64,000 nucleotides of DNA, from the NCBI GenBank assembly GCA_023382675.1, contig JAHDWN010000013.1, forward strand, positions 89,132 through 153,131. Reading direction: 5' to 3'. This DNA is from Anaerolineae bacterium (GTDB taxonomy: Bacteria; Chloroflexota; Anaerolineae; Aggregatilineales; Phototrophicaceae). This document shows positions 26,153-35,502 of this stretch, one piece after another (positions within the stretch are counted from its first letter, which is position 1; each line of letters opens with the position of its first letter). The notes under the pieces are model-generated. The model saw only the letters and a program-made list of their open reading frames with translations. It was not told the DNA's origin and searched no databases. Position numbers and translations under genes: made by a program.

Positions 26153-27262
26153 ATGGCAATGCAAGCAACCGAACAGGAAGTCAGGGGCACTTTTGGCGAG
26201 CGTTTGGCCGGTTTTTGGCGCGCCGCCAGCGTGCCACTTATGGCTATTCTTCTCGCAGCGCTGATCGGCGCGATCATCCTCATCATCTCCGGAGCCAACC
26301 CCATCGACGCCTACGCAGCACTGTTTCGAGGCTCTTTCAGCAACGCCCGCGCAATTGGACGCACACTGGAGAAAGCCACGCCGTTGATCCTCGCTGGCCT
26401 GGCAGTCGCCTTCGCCTTCAAAGGCGGCCTATTCAATATCGGCGGTCAGGGGCAGCTGCTCATTGGCGCGATTGTGGCCGCGGCGTTGGGTTTCGGGCTG
26501 AACGGGCTGCCATTCATCATCCACATGCCTATCGCGCTGCTGGGCGGCGCGCTCGCAGGCGCATTCTACGCATCGATTGCCGGCGCATTGAAAGCCTTCA
26601 CCGGTGCTCACGAGGTCATCACGACCATCATGCTCAACTTTGTCGCTATCAATATCACAGATTTTCTGTCGAACGGCCCCTGGAAGGATACCGGCATCGT
26701 AGCACGGACGCCTGCGATTCTAGAGACGGCGGCAATTCCCAAATGGGACAGCATTCCACTGGGCTTCTTCATCGCCGCCGCTGTCGCCATCATCATATGG
26801 TACCTCCTCTTTCGCACGACGCTTGGCTTCGAGATCCGCACTGTCGGTCTGAATCCAAACGCAGCCAAATATGCGGGCATCCGAGTCGCGCGCATCACCA
26901 TCCTGACGATGGCGATCAGCGGTTTGCTGGCTGGCATGGGTGGGTCGATAGAAACGCTCGGAGTCGTTGGTCGCTTCCAGCCAGGCTTCAACATCGGTCT
27001 CGGCTTTGATGGCATTACTATCGCCCTACTCGCACGAACGCATCCGCTCGGCGTCATTCCGGCAGCGATCTTGCTCGGCGCGATGCAGGCCGGTTCAAGC
27101 CAGATGCAGTTCGATGCGAAAGTCTCTTTCGAAATTATCGACGTGATTCAGGCACTCATCTTGTTCTTCGTCTCCGCCGAGATGATTGTCCGCTGGATTC
27201 TGCGCATTCGCGGAGAAGGCGATGGCGGTGTCCGGTTGAGCAGCGGTTGGGGACAAGGGTAA
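26153..27262 (+). CDS. ABC permease, BMP/nucleoside type (first subunit)
   Basis: The 369-residue protein has 8-9 membrane spans and the branched-chain/sugar-type permease signature 'GGLFNIGGQGQLLIGAI' (about residues 88-104), plus the cytoplasmic coupling-helix region 'GLNPNAAKYAGIRVARI', which docks onto the ATPase. It pairs with the following permease to form the heterodimeric channel. ATG 26153 has AGGTG 9 bases upstream; a GTG at 26141 is also in frame. It is 12 bases from the next gene. Confidence 0.9.
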   Translation: MAMQATEQEVRGTFGERLAGFWRAASVPLMAILLAALIGAIILIISGANPIDAYAALFRGSFSNARAIGRTLEKATPLILAGLAVAFAFKGGLFNIGGQGQLLIGAIVAAALGFGLNGLPFIIHMPIALLGGALAGAFYASIAGALKAFTGAHEVITTIMLNFVAINITDFLSNGPWKDTGIVARTPAILETAAIPKWDSIPLGFFIAAAVAIIIWYLLFRTTLGFEIRTVGLNPNAAKYAGIRVARITILTMAISGLLAGMGGSIETLGVVGRFQPGFNIGLGFDGITIALLARTHPLGVIPAAILLGAMQAGSSQMQFDAKVSFEIIDVIQALILFFVSAEMIVRWILRIRGEGDGGVRLSSGWGQG

Positions 27263-27274
27263 GAGGCAACAGTT

Positions 27275-28294
27275 ATGACATCGAATGTCGCACTCATAAA
27301 GAACAGCAGCTGGCTCGACTTCCTGCGCAAAACCGGCGTTTGGATCAGCATCCTCGTCGTCATCGGCGCAATCTATGGTTATCTGACGGAACCTCAGATC
27401 ACAACGTCGATGCTGGCATCGACCCTCCGCCAATCGACCCCCCTTGTCCTGGGCGCGTTATGTGGACTTCTGGGCGAGCGTTCCGGCGTGATTAACATCG
27501 GCATTGAAGGGCAAATGCTGCTTTCAGCCTTCACCGGTTTCCTGGCGAACGTCTACACGGGCAATCTGCTCGTGGCTGTCATGGTCGGTGTGCTGACCGG
27601 GGCACTGTTGGGCGGTCTGCTTGCCTTCATGTCCGTCACGCTCAAGATGGATCAGATCATCGGCGGCACGGTCATCAACATTCTGGCACTGGGTCTGACG
27701 GGTTTCTTCTATCAAACCGGTCTGACGACGCAGGGCAAACTCCAGCCAATCGAGCTAGGCCCGCTGGCAAGCCTGCCCCTGGTCGGCCCCGTCCTATTTG
27801 AGAACCCGCCGATAACGTACCTGGCGATCATTCTCGTCTTTGTCATGCATTACATGCTGTTTTACACGCGCTGGGGCCTGCGCACGCGCGCCATTGGTGA
27901 ACATCCGCGCGCGGCGGATACGGTAGGCATCAATGTCAATCGGATGCGCTACATCAACGTCATCATCGCCGGTGGCATCGCCGGACTGGCGGGTGCGTTT
28001 CTCACGCTCGAAGCCGTCGGCTCTTTCGAGCGCGCGATGACGAATGGGCGCGGTTTTGTCGCTCTGGCAGTCATGATCTTTGGCAAATACATGCCGTTCG
28101 GCGTCTGGGGCTCGGCGCTGCTCTTCGGCTTCGCCACAGCGCTGCAAACGCAGTTGCAGTTCAGCGGCACAATCCAGATCCCCCATCAGTTTATCGGCAT
28201 GTTGCCCTACCTGCTGACCATCGTCGTACTGGCAGGCTTTGTCGGACGCACGCGACCACCGGCGTCTGAAGGAAAACCCTACGAAACGGAGTAA
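27275..28294 (+). CDS. ABC permease, BMP/nucleoside type (second subunit)
   Basis: The 339-residue protein is the partner permease, with about 8-9 spans, the signature 'SGVINIGIEGQMLLSAFTGF' (about residues 70-89) and the coupling segment 'AIGEHPRAADTVGINVNRMR'. It has an AGAGG sequence upstream, follows the first permease by 12 bases and precedes the ATPase by 6, a tight operon arrangement typical of nucleoside importers of this family. Confidence 0.9.
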   Translation: MTSNVALIKNSSWLDFLRKTGVWISILVVIGAIYGYLTEPQITTSMLASTLRQSTPLVLGALCGLLGERSGVINIGIEGQMLLSAFTGFLANVYTGNLLVAVMVGVLTGALLGGLLAFMSVTLKMDQIIGGTVINILALGLTGFFYQTGLTTQGKLQPIELGPLASLPLVGPVLFENPPITYLAIILVFVMHYMLFYTRWGLRTRAIGEHPRAADTVGINVNRMRYINVIIAGGIAGLAGAFLTLEAVGSFERAMTNGRGFVALAVMIFGKYMPFGVWGSALLFGFATALQTQLQFSGTIQIPHQFIGMLPYLLTIVVLAGFVGRTRPPASEGKPYETE

Positions 28295-28300
28295 GCACCG

Positions 28301-29827
28301 ATGAGCAATACAGACAAACAGGTTGTTCTGGAAGCAAAGGGGATTTCCAAGCATTTTCCGGGCGTGATTGCCAACAACAACGTCGACTTGGCCCTGCATA
28401 AGGGCGAGATTCTGGCCCTCCTGGGCGAAAATGGCGCGGGCAAAAGCACGCTGATGAACATCCTCTACGGCCTTTATCACCCTACAGAGGGCGAAATCTG
28501 GATCAAAGGTCAACACGTTCAACTCCAGAGTCCTCGTGACGCCATTGCGCACGGCATCGGCATGGTTCATCAGCATTTCCAGCTCGTCCCGGTTATGACT
28601 GTGGCTGAAAACGTCATCCTGGGCGCTGAGGTCACGACTTTCGCTGGCAGAATCGACATGCGACAGGCCGTCAGAGAGGTCAGTGAACTGTCGCATAAGT
28701 ATGGGCTGGCCGTCGATCCGAATGCTGTGATCGAGGATTTGCCCGTCGGCATTCAGCAGCGTGTAGAGATTATCAAAGCGCTCTATCGTAAGGCCGACAT
28801 CCTCATTCTGGATGAGCCAACGGCAGTACTCACGCCGCAGGAAGCCAACGAACTGTTCCAGATCATGCGCGAGCTGACGAAACAAGGCGTCTCGATCATC
28901 TTCATCACCCACAAGCTCAAGGAAGTGCTGGCCGTCGCCGATCAGATCGCCGTTCTGCGTCGAGGAGAAATGGTCGGCAGCACATTGCCGTCAGAAGCCA
29001 CCGAAGCCAGCCTCGCGGAAATGATGGTTGGCCGCAATGTCATCCTCCAGGTCGATAAGTCGGAAGCGCATCCTGGCGCAGCGATACTCCAGGTCGAAGA
29101 TGCCCATGTCCTGGATGATCGCAAAACATCGGTGGTCAAGGGCGTCAGCTTCGAAGTCCGCGCCGGAGAAGTCCTCGGTGTTGCCGGTGTACAGGGCAAT
29201 GGCCAGCGCGAACTGGTGGAAGCGCTGACGGGCTTGCGTCCTCTTACACAGGGACGCTTCATAATTGACGGCCATGATGCCACCCGCTACACACCGCGCC
29301 AGATCACAGACCTGGACGTGGCGCACATTCCAGAAGATCGTGAGAAACATGGCCTTGTCATGGCCTATCCGATTGAAGACAACACTATCCTCAATCAGTA
29401 TTATGAGACGCCCTATTCCAGCGGCGTTATCGTCAATCGCAAGGCTATCGAGAATCACGCTCTGAAGCTGGTCGAAGAGTTCGACGTGCGGACGCCCAGC
29501 GTTACCGTGGCCGCGAGTACGCTCTCTGGTGGCAATAAACAGAAGCTCATCGTCGCACGTGAATTCTCGAAGCCGGTGAAGTTGCTGATCGCTGCTCAAC
29601 CGACGCGCGGGATTGACGTTGGCTCAATTGAGTTCATCCACCAACAGATCATCAAGCAGCGAGATCGTGGTGTCGCCGTCTTGCTGGTCTCAGCGGAGTT
29701 GGACGAAATCATGAGCCTGTCCGACCGGATCGTGGTCATGTTTGGAGGCCGTATCATGGCAACACTGCCCATCGCTGAAGCCACCCGTGAGAAACTGGGG
29801 CTGCTGATGGCAGGGTCGCATGGCTAA
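28301..29827 (+). CDS. ABC ATPase with two nucleotide-binding domains, BMP/nucleoside importer
   Basis: The 508-residue protein contains two ABC domains. The first (about 5-240) has Walker A 'GENGAGKST', Walker B 'ILILDEPTAVL' and an atypical signature region 'LPVGIQQRVEIIKAL'. The second (about 260-500) has a degenerate Walker A ('GVQGNGQRE', lacking the GKS/T) and signature 'LSGGNKQKLIVAREF'. This asymmetry is normal for sugar/nucleoside-type tandem ATPases. It energises import through the two upstream permeases. GGAG lies before the ATG; a hairpin terminator follows 24 bases after the stop. Confidence 0.93.
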   Translation: MSNTDKQVVLEAKGISKHFPGVIANNNVDLALHKGEILALLGENGAGKSTLMNILYGLYHPTEGEIWIKGQHVQLQSPRDAIAHGIGMVHQHFQLVPVMTVAENVILGAEVTTFAGRIDMRQAVREVSELSHKYGLAVDPNAVIEDLPVGIQQRVEIIKALYRKADILILDEPTAVLTPQEANELFQIMRELTKQGVSIIFITHKLKEVLAVADQIAVLRRGEMVGSTLPSEATEASLAEMMVGRNVILQVDKSEAHPGAAILQVEDAHVLDDRKTSVVKGVSFEVRAGEVLGVAGVQGNGQRELVEALTGLRPLTQGRFIIDGHDATRYTPRQITDLDVAHIPEDREKHGLVMAYPIEDNTILNQYYETPYSSGVIVNRKAIENHALKLVEEFDVRTPSVTVAASTLSGGNKQKLIVAREFSKPVKLLIAAQPTRGIDVGSIEFIHQQIIKQRDRGVAVLLVSAELDEIMSLSDRIVVMFGGRIMATLPIAEATREKLGLLMAGSHG

Positions 29828-29851
29828 ATCCTGCCGCGTTTGAACGACGAT

Positions 29852-29879
29852 AAAGGGTGCCCATGTGGACACCCTTTTC
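29852..29879. terminator. Hairpin terminator between convergent genes
   Basis: AAAGGGTG and CACCCTTT pair in an 8-bp stem with a 10-base loop and T4 on the plus side (TAAA on the other), between the ABC ATPase gene and the convergent nucleotidyltransferase gene. Confidence 0.7.
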
Positions 29880-29918
29880 GATTCGCTACTGTGCGAGTTG
29901 TTTCACACGTTGAACAGG

Positions 29919-30992
29919 CTACAACTGAACGAAGCTGTTCTCTGCGAGGATGAAGCGGTGCGACGCCGGCACGTGCGTCCCGCTGGTCAACTGCGAATTA
30001 TCCGCCAGCAGGCTCGAATCGATACGTCCGGGGATATTGCGGACGGTGCAGTTCTTCATCACGATACTGGCATCGATTTCACTGTTTTCGATAATCGCAT
30101 TGTCGCCAATGGCGGTGTATGGGCCGATGAAACTCCCGCGAATGGTAACATTGTTGCCAATGATCACCGGGCCGCGCACTACGCTGTCGATAATCTGGCA
30201 ACCTTCACCAACCGTTACTCGATGTGAAATGTCACATTTACCCTGGATCACGGCCTTGTCATCCGGCGGCGGTGTGTAGGGCATCTCGCCCATGACCAAT
30301 TGGTTGGCCTGGATGATCGAGTCTGGCTTACCGGCATCAATCCACCACCCAGACAGGATATAGGGATTGACATTCATGTCGTTGGTGACGAGGTACTGGA
30401 TAGCGTCAGTGATTTCAAGTTCGTTGCGCCACGACGGGCGGATGTTGGCAATCGCTTCGAATATCGACTTGCGGAAAAGATAAACACCTGCGACCGCATA
30501 GTTCGAGGGTGGATCCTTCGGTTTTTCAACCAGACGCGCGATCTTGCCCTCTTTGATTTCTGCCACGCCGAACCGTGTTGGATCGGGCACTTCGCCCAGG
30601 GCTATCGTCGCCTCCGCACCCGAGTCCGGGAATCCACGCAGCAAGGTCTCCATATTGTCTTGAAAGATGTTGTCGCCCAGAAAAACGCAAAATGGCTTAT
30701 CACCCACAAACTGCTGGCTCAGGCCGATAGCGTGTGCCAGTCCTAACTGCTCTCGCTGGACAATATAATCAAGACGCACGCCCAGGCTGGCTCCGTTGCC
30801 CAACTGCGCCACAATCGGGGATGACATATCATTGACGACAATCGCGATTTCGGTCAGCCCTGCGTTTCTCAGCACGTCAAGCGCAAACACGATCAATGGT
30901 TTGTTGGCGACAGGAACCAGGGGTTTTGGCATCGTCAATGTTACAGGGCGCAGGCGCGTCCCCTGACCGGCAGCGAGAATCACAGCCCTCAT
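29919..30992 (-). CDS. Sugar-1-phosphate nucleotidyltransferase (RmlA-long type)
   Basis: The 357-residue protein has an N-terminal Rossmann-like NTP-transferase domain with the signature 'AVILAAGQGTRLRPVTLTMP' (residues 3-22) and the sugar-phosphate lysine in 'PKPLVPVANKP', followed by a C-terminal left-handed beta-helix (about 240-345) of hexapeptide repeats. It would join a sugar-1-phosphate to dTTP or UTP to give a nucleotide sugar for surface polysaccharide; the long beta-helix form fits glucose-1-phosphate thymidylyltransferases of actinobacterial/antibiotic pathways. No other deoxysugar genes are adjacent, so its pathway is open. Confidence 0.88.
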   Translation of the reverse strand: MRAVILAAGQGTRLRPVTLTMPKPLVPVANKPLIVFALDVLRNAGLTEIAIVVNDMSSPIVAQLGNGASLGVRLDYIVQREQLGLAHAIGLSQQFVGDKPFCVFLGDNIFQDNMETLLRGFPDSGAEATIALGEVPDPTRFGVAEIKEGKIARLVEKPKDPPSNYAVAGVYLFRKSIFEAIANIRPSWRNELEITDAIQYLVTNDMNVNPYILSGWWIDAGKPDSIIQANQLVMGEMPYTPPPDDKAVIQGKCDISHRVTVGEGCQIIDSVVRGPVIIGNNVTIRGSFIGPYTAIGDNAIIENSEIDASIVMKNCTVRNIPGRIDSSLLADNSQLTSGTHVPASHRFILAENSFVQL

Positions 30993-31095
30993 GAATGTTC
31001 ACCTCTCTGATGATGAATCAAAATCCATGCCTCATCATACACATCATAACTGACGTCACCACAACGTCACAATAAAAGTACAGCGCCAATAGCCT

Positions 31096-31129
31096 AAAAA
31101 GACTTCGCCCGGCGGGGAACCGGGCGAAG
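31096..31129 (-). terminator. Intrinsic terminator of the PDZ gene
   Basis: On the minus strand a perfect 10-bp stem (31120-31129 with 31103-31112) with a 7-base loop is followed by TCTTTTT. It lies 28 bases beyond the stop of the triple-PDZ gene. Confidence 0.85.
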
Positions 31130-31156
31130 CTCAGGGGAGTGGGATGGAATACAAGT

Positions 31157-32302
31157 TCAGAGATTGGTTGCGGGCACTGCCGGAACCGGGGGCGGTGTTG
31201 GGATCGCAGGCAAGCGCATTCCAGAAGGCATCGGCCCCAGCGGTTCAGGCGCATCCAACGTGACTTCAAGCTGAAGCGTTTCCGTGCCGCGCACCACATC
31301 CAGCGTGACTGTATCTCCAGGCTCATAGGCAAAGATGCGATCTCTCAGTGTTCGCTCAGCATCCACCGGTTCACCATTCACGGCTGTCACGATGTCATTG
31401 ACCTGAAGACCGGCGCTCTCTGCAGGACTACCAGGCACAAGCTCACGAATAACCGCGCCTTCGCTGACGTCAACATTCATGTCAGCCGCGATCTCCGGCG
31501 TGAGTACGTCAAACATCACACCCAGGCGGCCATTCTGCGCCTCCCAGATGCCCAACGGCCCCGGGATGCGACCGCGCCCAGGTTCCACCGGTGGGATGAC
31601 GATCCGAGGCACCATCGGATTGGGCAGAGTGACATCGCCCCCGTGGATACCGAACAGTAAGAATAGGGGCAGCGTCGAACCGTCAATCTCAATAGCTATG
31701 CTTTCGCCGTCGCGCTCGACGGTGAGTGTGTGCGTATCGCGCATTGCGCTCGCACCAAACAGATCCGCCAGGTCTTGCGGTTCGCGTACTTCCCCATCGA
31801 TGGCGGTGATCACGTCACCTTCTCGCAAACCGGCCTCGTAGAGCGGGTTATCTTCGCCCAGTTTCTCGACGATCCAGGTTTTGTTTTCCCCGTCGTAACG
31901 AATGCTGACATCAGAAATTACCACCATGCGCTCTTGCACCGGTTGTTCCGCTAATGTCGCTTCGATAGTGACCGTTTCCTCGCCGCGCGTCACGCCGAGG
32001 GTGACAGGATCGCCTGGCTTGAGCGCAGAGACAGCTTCGACCAGCGCATGGGCGCTGCTGATATCTTCGCCATTGATCGAATCGATCCGATCATCAACCT
32101 GAAGCCCGGCGGCTTCCGCCGGCGAATCGGCGACCACTGCGCTAACAACAACGCCGTTATCTGTATTCTGTAATCGAACACCCAGATATGGTCGCTCACT
32201 GATCCCTGGCTGAGACTGCGCTGAATCTGCCGATGCAAACCCGATCATGACCAGCAGCACTGCAAAAAGCATCATCAACCAGCGTTTTTGTATGCGTGAC
32301 AT
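31157..32302 (-). CDS. Secreted protein with three PDZ domains and no protease domain
   Basis: The 381-residue protein has a Sec signal peptide (residues 1-28). Three PDZ modules follow: about 38-115 ('YLGVRLQN', 'AEAAGLQVDDRIDSINGEDI'), about 120-200 ('YEAGLREGDVITAIDGEV') and about 245-345 ('AESAGLQVNDIVTAVNGEPV'). A Pro-rich tail ends the protein. PDZ domains of this type usually accompany HtrA/DegP or carboxy-terminal proteases, but no Ser/His/Asp protease domain is present, so it may be an adaptor or chaperone for exported proteins. AGGAGG lies 11 bases before ATG 32302; an adjacent TTG at 32305 is equally possible. A strong terminator follows. Confidence 0.82.
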   Translation of the reverse strand: MSRIQKRWLMMLFAVLLVMIGFASADSAQSQPGISERPYLGVRLQNTDNGVVVSAVVADSPAEAAGLQVDDRIDSINGEDISSAHALVEAVSALKPGDPVTLGVTRGEETVTIEATLAEQPVQERMVVISDVSIRYDGENKTWIVEKLGEDNPLYEAGLREGDVITAIDGEVREPQDLADLFGASAMRDTHTLTVERDGESIAIEIDGSTLPLFLLFGIHGGDVTLPNPMVPRIVIPPVEPGRGRIPGPLGIWEAQNGRLGVMFDVLTPEIAADMNVDVSEGAVIRELVPGSPAESAGLQVNDIVTAVNGEPVDAERTLRDRIFAYEPGDTVTLDVVRGTETLQLEVTLDAPEPLGPMPSGMRLPAIPTPPPVPAVPATNL

Positions 32303-32447
32303 CAAACCGATTGCCTCCTGCCATCCATACGCTGCATGGCTTTATGCAGCAGCTACCCATCGATAGCATAGAACAGACAGTCGGAGCAGTAATCACCGCG
32401 CTGTAAAATGAATGTAAAAGATGTGTAAACTGCCCTTGAGCTACGCC

Positions 32448-33476
32448 TCAGTCGCGATCTTCTTCGCCGCGTATGCGCCGAGTCAGGTAGCCGCCAAGCA
32501 GCCCACTCATCAGCGTGTCGCTGACCTTTTCATGGGAAACCGCCGCGCTCTTCTCATCCCAGCGCCCACTCGTGCGCTTCGCCAGCCAGACCTGGTAGGT
32601 ATCGTAAGCCTCTACCAATGCGGCCTCCAGCCCTTCGCGATCTCCACGCACCAGCAGTTCATGGACGGAGGTTAAGACCGTGATGGTCTCGCCCAGATAA
32701 CGGGCCACATTCTCACGATTGTTGAGTAGCAGGTCGCGCAAATCGTCAGGATGCGTATCGACGAGATGATGTGTCAGTTGACCAAATGCAGGATTGCCCA
32801 TCCGCCGCGCATCCGCCCAGCCTTCGCTGCGCTGGAGCATGTAAAACGTCATTGCACCAAGCAGCGCCGGGAGTCCCTCCGTCGCCGCCATCAACCCATC
32901 ATGCTCGTCGGGATCGACGAAGTGCGGCGTCGCGCCCAACAGCGCGCTGAAATCCGTCGCCAGTTCGACGGCGGCTTTAGCTGCACGGGGTGAAGGCGTC
33001 ACCAGCATGAAGCCGTCGTCAAAAAAGTCCGCAGCAGCATGTTCTGTATCGTTTAGCCCGTCGAAAAGGTAGCGCGGGTTGACTATCGGCGTGACTCCGA
33101 CGAGATGGGCGTGCGCCGGGAGCAGTCTGGTTGCCCATTCCAGCGAAGGTCGCTTGAGCGGAGAAGCATCGAGCACCACGGAATCCTCACGCAGAGCATC
33201 TGCTATCTCGCGAAAGACAGTCTGCACCTCGGCGTAGGGCAGCGCCACAACAATGATGTCTTTGCCCGCTGCGGCGTCATAGACGCTGCGAACTACATGC
33301 TGAATCGCGCCTATCTTCTCGGCGGCGCTCGCGATCCCCGAACGCGGATCAAACCCGAAGACCTCGAAGCGCTGTCGGGCATCCTTGCGCGCGCTGTAAC
33401 GATTGAGCGACAGCCCGACCGAAGTCCCCACCCGGCCCAGGCCCAAGATAGCCACCTTAATCGCGTTCACAGACAT
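32448..33476 (-). CDS. Prephenate dehydrogenase-like NAD(P)-dependent enzyme
   Basis: The 342-residue protein starts with a Rossmann motif 'VAILGLGRVGTSVGLSLNR' and continues with the prephenate dehydrogenase pattern: 'IIVVALPYAEVQTVFREIAD', 'VVLDASPLKRP', 'HLVGVTPIVNP', 'DEHDGLMAATEGLPALLGA' in the helical dimerisation domain. Classical TyrA has S-x-K and H-P-x-x-G at these places; here 'GVTPIVNP' replaces the usual H-P-x-x-G, so the substrate may differ from prephenate. No aromatic-amino-acid genes are adjacent. ATG 33476 is used because it opens the Rossmann strand; the frame continues upstream to 33518. Confidence 0.72.
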   Translation of the reverse strand: MSVNAIKVAILGLGRVGTSVGLSLNRYSARKDARQRFEVFGFDPRSGIASAAEKIGAIQHVVRSVYDAAAGKDIIVVALPYAEVQTVFREIADALREDSVVLDASPLKRPSLEWATRLLPAHAHLVGVTPIVNPRYLFDGLNDTEHAAADFFDDGFMLVTPSPRAAKAAVELATDFSALLGATPHFVDPDEHDGLMAATEGLPALLGAMTFYMLQRSEGWADARRMGNPAFGQLTHHLVDTHPDDLRDLLLNNRENVARYLGETITVLTSVHELLVRGDREGLEAALVEAYDTYQVWLAKRTSGRWDEKSAAVSHEKVSDTLMSGLLGGYLTRRIRGEEDRD

Positions 33477-33659
33477 CGTTTGCCTACCCTTCCTATGACT
33501 GCGTGTCAATACGATCAATATGATACCGGGCCGCGCGCTTTGGTTCGATATTCACACTGGTAACTCCGGCTGTCTTGGCTAAGATGATCAGCCATCTGCA
33601 CGTTATGGACATCTCCTTCCACGGCGCGCGACTTCGTAAGGAACAAGAAACTGGCTACC

Positions 33660-34334
33660 ATGATTTCAATACTCGCAACTGTCCACGATGCTGCTGTCGA
33701 GGCGCGCCTGCGCAGCGCGCTGCTCGCAGCAGGGCATGAACTCCGGCAGCAAGGCACAGACAAAAACGATCTGTTGATCGCAGTGCTTTCGCAAGCGGCG
33801 CTCCAGGACAAAGCATTTCATGACGCGCTTAACACCGCCCTTGATAACGATCAGCCCATTGTTCCTGCGCTAGCAGAACGGGTCAAGCTGCCGAAGCTGA
33901 TCGATCACCTTGTGCCTGTCGATCTAAGCGCAGCCAACGCGACCGAGCAACTCGACGCAAAGATTCAGGCGACGTATTCCCCGGATGCCCGCCTGCCGCT
34001 GCGTGTGCGCACACCGTCCGTCCAGCGCGCCAACCGCCGTTCAGGGCTGATTGTTGCATTTCTAGCGCTGGCAATGTTCGCCATCGGTATCTATGCGGTC
34101 GCCGTCCTCAATGTCGAGGCCCCGGTCGAAGAATACAACCAGATCAACACTGAAGCTGCTGCCACCCGCGACTTCATTATTGCGCCCACGCTTGAAACTT
34201 ACCTACGATTTCTGCCGGGCAGCCAGGATGAGGCGGCGCAATATCCGTCCACCCTCCAAGCAGTACCGACACGCTTGCGCCCGTTCGTCGCCGCCACAGC
34301 GACTGCCGTTGCAGTCGATCAGCAGTCCGATTGA
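33660..34334 (+). CDS. TIR-like domain protein with a C-terminal membrane span
   Basis: Residues about 1-95 resemble a TIR fold: 'ISILATVHDAAVEARLRSAL' (first strand and helix), 'DLLIAVLSQAALQDKAF' (the strand-helix D unit) and 'QPIVPALAERVKLPKLIDHL' (strand E). The usual W-x-x-x-E catalytic helix of NAD-cleaving TIRs is not visible, the helix reading 'DKAFHDALNTALDND', so enzymatic activity is doubtful. One membrane span follows at about 123-145 ('LIVAFLALAMFAIGIYAVAV') and a 75-residue extracytoplasmic tail. No strong Shine-Dalgarno is seen. It sits 7 bases before the flavin monooxygenase gene. The TIR assignment is by pattern only. Confidence 0.55.
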   Translation: MISILATVHDAAVEARLRSALLAAGHELRQQGTDKNDLLIAVLSQAALQDKAFHDALNTALDNDQPIVPALAERVKLPKLIDHLVPVDLSAANATEQLDAKIQATYSPDARLPLRVRTPSVQRANRRSGLIVAFLALAMFAIGIYAVAVLNVEAPVEEYNQINTEAAATRDFIIAPTLETYLRFLPGSQDEAAQYPSTLQAVPTRLRPFVAATATAVAVDQQSD

Positions 34335-34341
34335 GCGACTC

Positions 34342-35502
34342 ATGACCGATGTGCTCATCATTGGCGCAGGCCCAGCCGGGTTGAGCAGCGGCTACTACTT
34401 GCAGCGGACTGGCATCGCCTACGAAATCGTCGATCGCGCCGATCACATAGGTTCGACCTGGGCACATCTGTACCCGTCGCTGCGGCTCAATACCGCCAGC
34501 TTTGTTTCGCACATGCCCGGCCAGCGCATCCCCCTGCGCTACGGGCTGCTGCCCACCGGCAAACAGTATTACGCATATTTGCGCGATTGGTCACGGCGGC
34601 ACCCGCTCAATTTGCGCCTGTCGGTCGAAGTACGGCGTGTTGCTCCTGAACATGGCGGCTGGAGCGTAGAAACTGACCAGGGTTCCGCCCATTATCGCGC
34701 GGTGATTCTGGCAACCGGGCGTTACAGCAAGCCATTCATCCCCGCCATCCCCGGCATGGATACCTTTGCGGGCGATTTGCTGCACGCCCACGACTTTACC
34801 AGTGCCGCTCACTTCGTAGGCAAGCGTATCCTGGTGGTCGGCAGCGGCCCCAGCGGCGCGGACATCGCCGTTGCGCTCACAGAGGTGTCTCCAAGCAACA
34901 TCTTATTCTCGATTCGCAGTGACATGGTCATTGCGCGGCGCAATCCCTACGGGCTGAATGACACCATCTGGAAGATTCTCCTCCGGCCATTCGCGCCCAG
35001 AGTCCGCAAGTGGTTGAGCGACCACATCAATTTTCAGAGCTACCCTGGCGTTGATAGACTGGGACTGCCCCTCGCGCCTAATCGCGATGATCGCAAGGGC
35101 ACTTCTGTGCCTGTTCGTGGCATCGAATTCGTGCGTGCCATCCGTGATGGCAGTATCAAAGCTGTGCGAGGATTGGCCGCGCTGCAAGGGAAGTGTGTGC
35201 TTCTCGACGATGGCAGTCTGCATGAGGTTGACGCGGTCATCCTGGCGACCGGTTATCGTCCGGCGCTCGATTATCTTGATACAGATTATGAGACTGATTC
35301 GCAGGGGTGGCCGCTGCTTGAAGCACAACCGCACACACCATCAACCACCGTGCGCGGGCATCCGGGTCTCTTCCTCGTAGGCCGCTGTTATCGCGGCCTG
35401 GGGGCGCTCTACAATATCCGGCGAGAAGCGCATCTGGCTGCGCAGGAAATCGGCCAGTATCTCAAAGCTCCCCGGAAGACTCATCAACCGCAGGAAGCGT
35501 AA
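34342..35502 (+). CDS. Flavin-containing monooxygenase-like NAD(P)/FAD oxidoreductase
   Basis: The 386-residue protein has the FAD-binding motif 'LIIGAGPAGLSSGYYLQR' at its start, the FMO-type signature 'FAGDLLHAHDF' (about residues 140-150), an NADPH-binding motif 'ILVVGSGPSGADIAVAL' and the late 'DAVILATGYRP'. Such enzymes oxygenate soft nucleophiles or ketones or act as related flavoprotein oxidoreductases; the substrate is unknown. ATG 34342 directly begins the FAD strand; the open frame to 34093 is the shadow of the TIR-like gene. The 3' end overlaps the convergent kinase-like gene by 41 bases. Confidence 0.85.
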   Translation: MTDVLIIGAGPAGLSSGYYLQRTGIAYEIVDRADHIGSTWAHLYPSLRLNTASFVSHMPGQRIPLRYGLLPTGKQYYAYLRDWSRRHPLNLRLSVEVRRVAPEHGGWSVETDQGSAHYRAVILATGRYSKPFIPAIPGMDTFAGDLLHAHDFTSAAHFVGKRILVVGSGPSGADIAVALTEVSPSNILFSIRSDMVIARRNPYGLNDTIWKILLRPFAPRVRKWLSDHINFQSYPGVDRLGLPLAPNRDDRKGTSVPVRGIEFVRAIRDGSIKAVRGLAALQGKCVLLDDGSLHEVDAVILATGYRPALDYLDTDYETDSQGWPLLEAQPHTPSTTVRGHPGLFLVGRCYRGLGALYNIRREAHLAAQEIGQYLKAPRKTHQPQEA

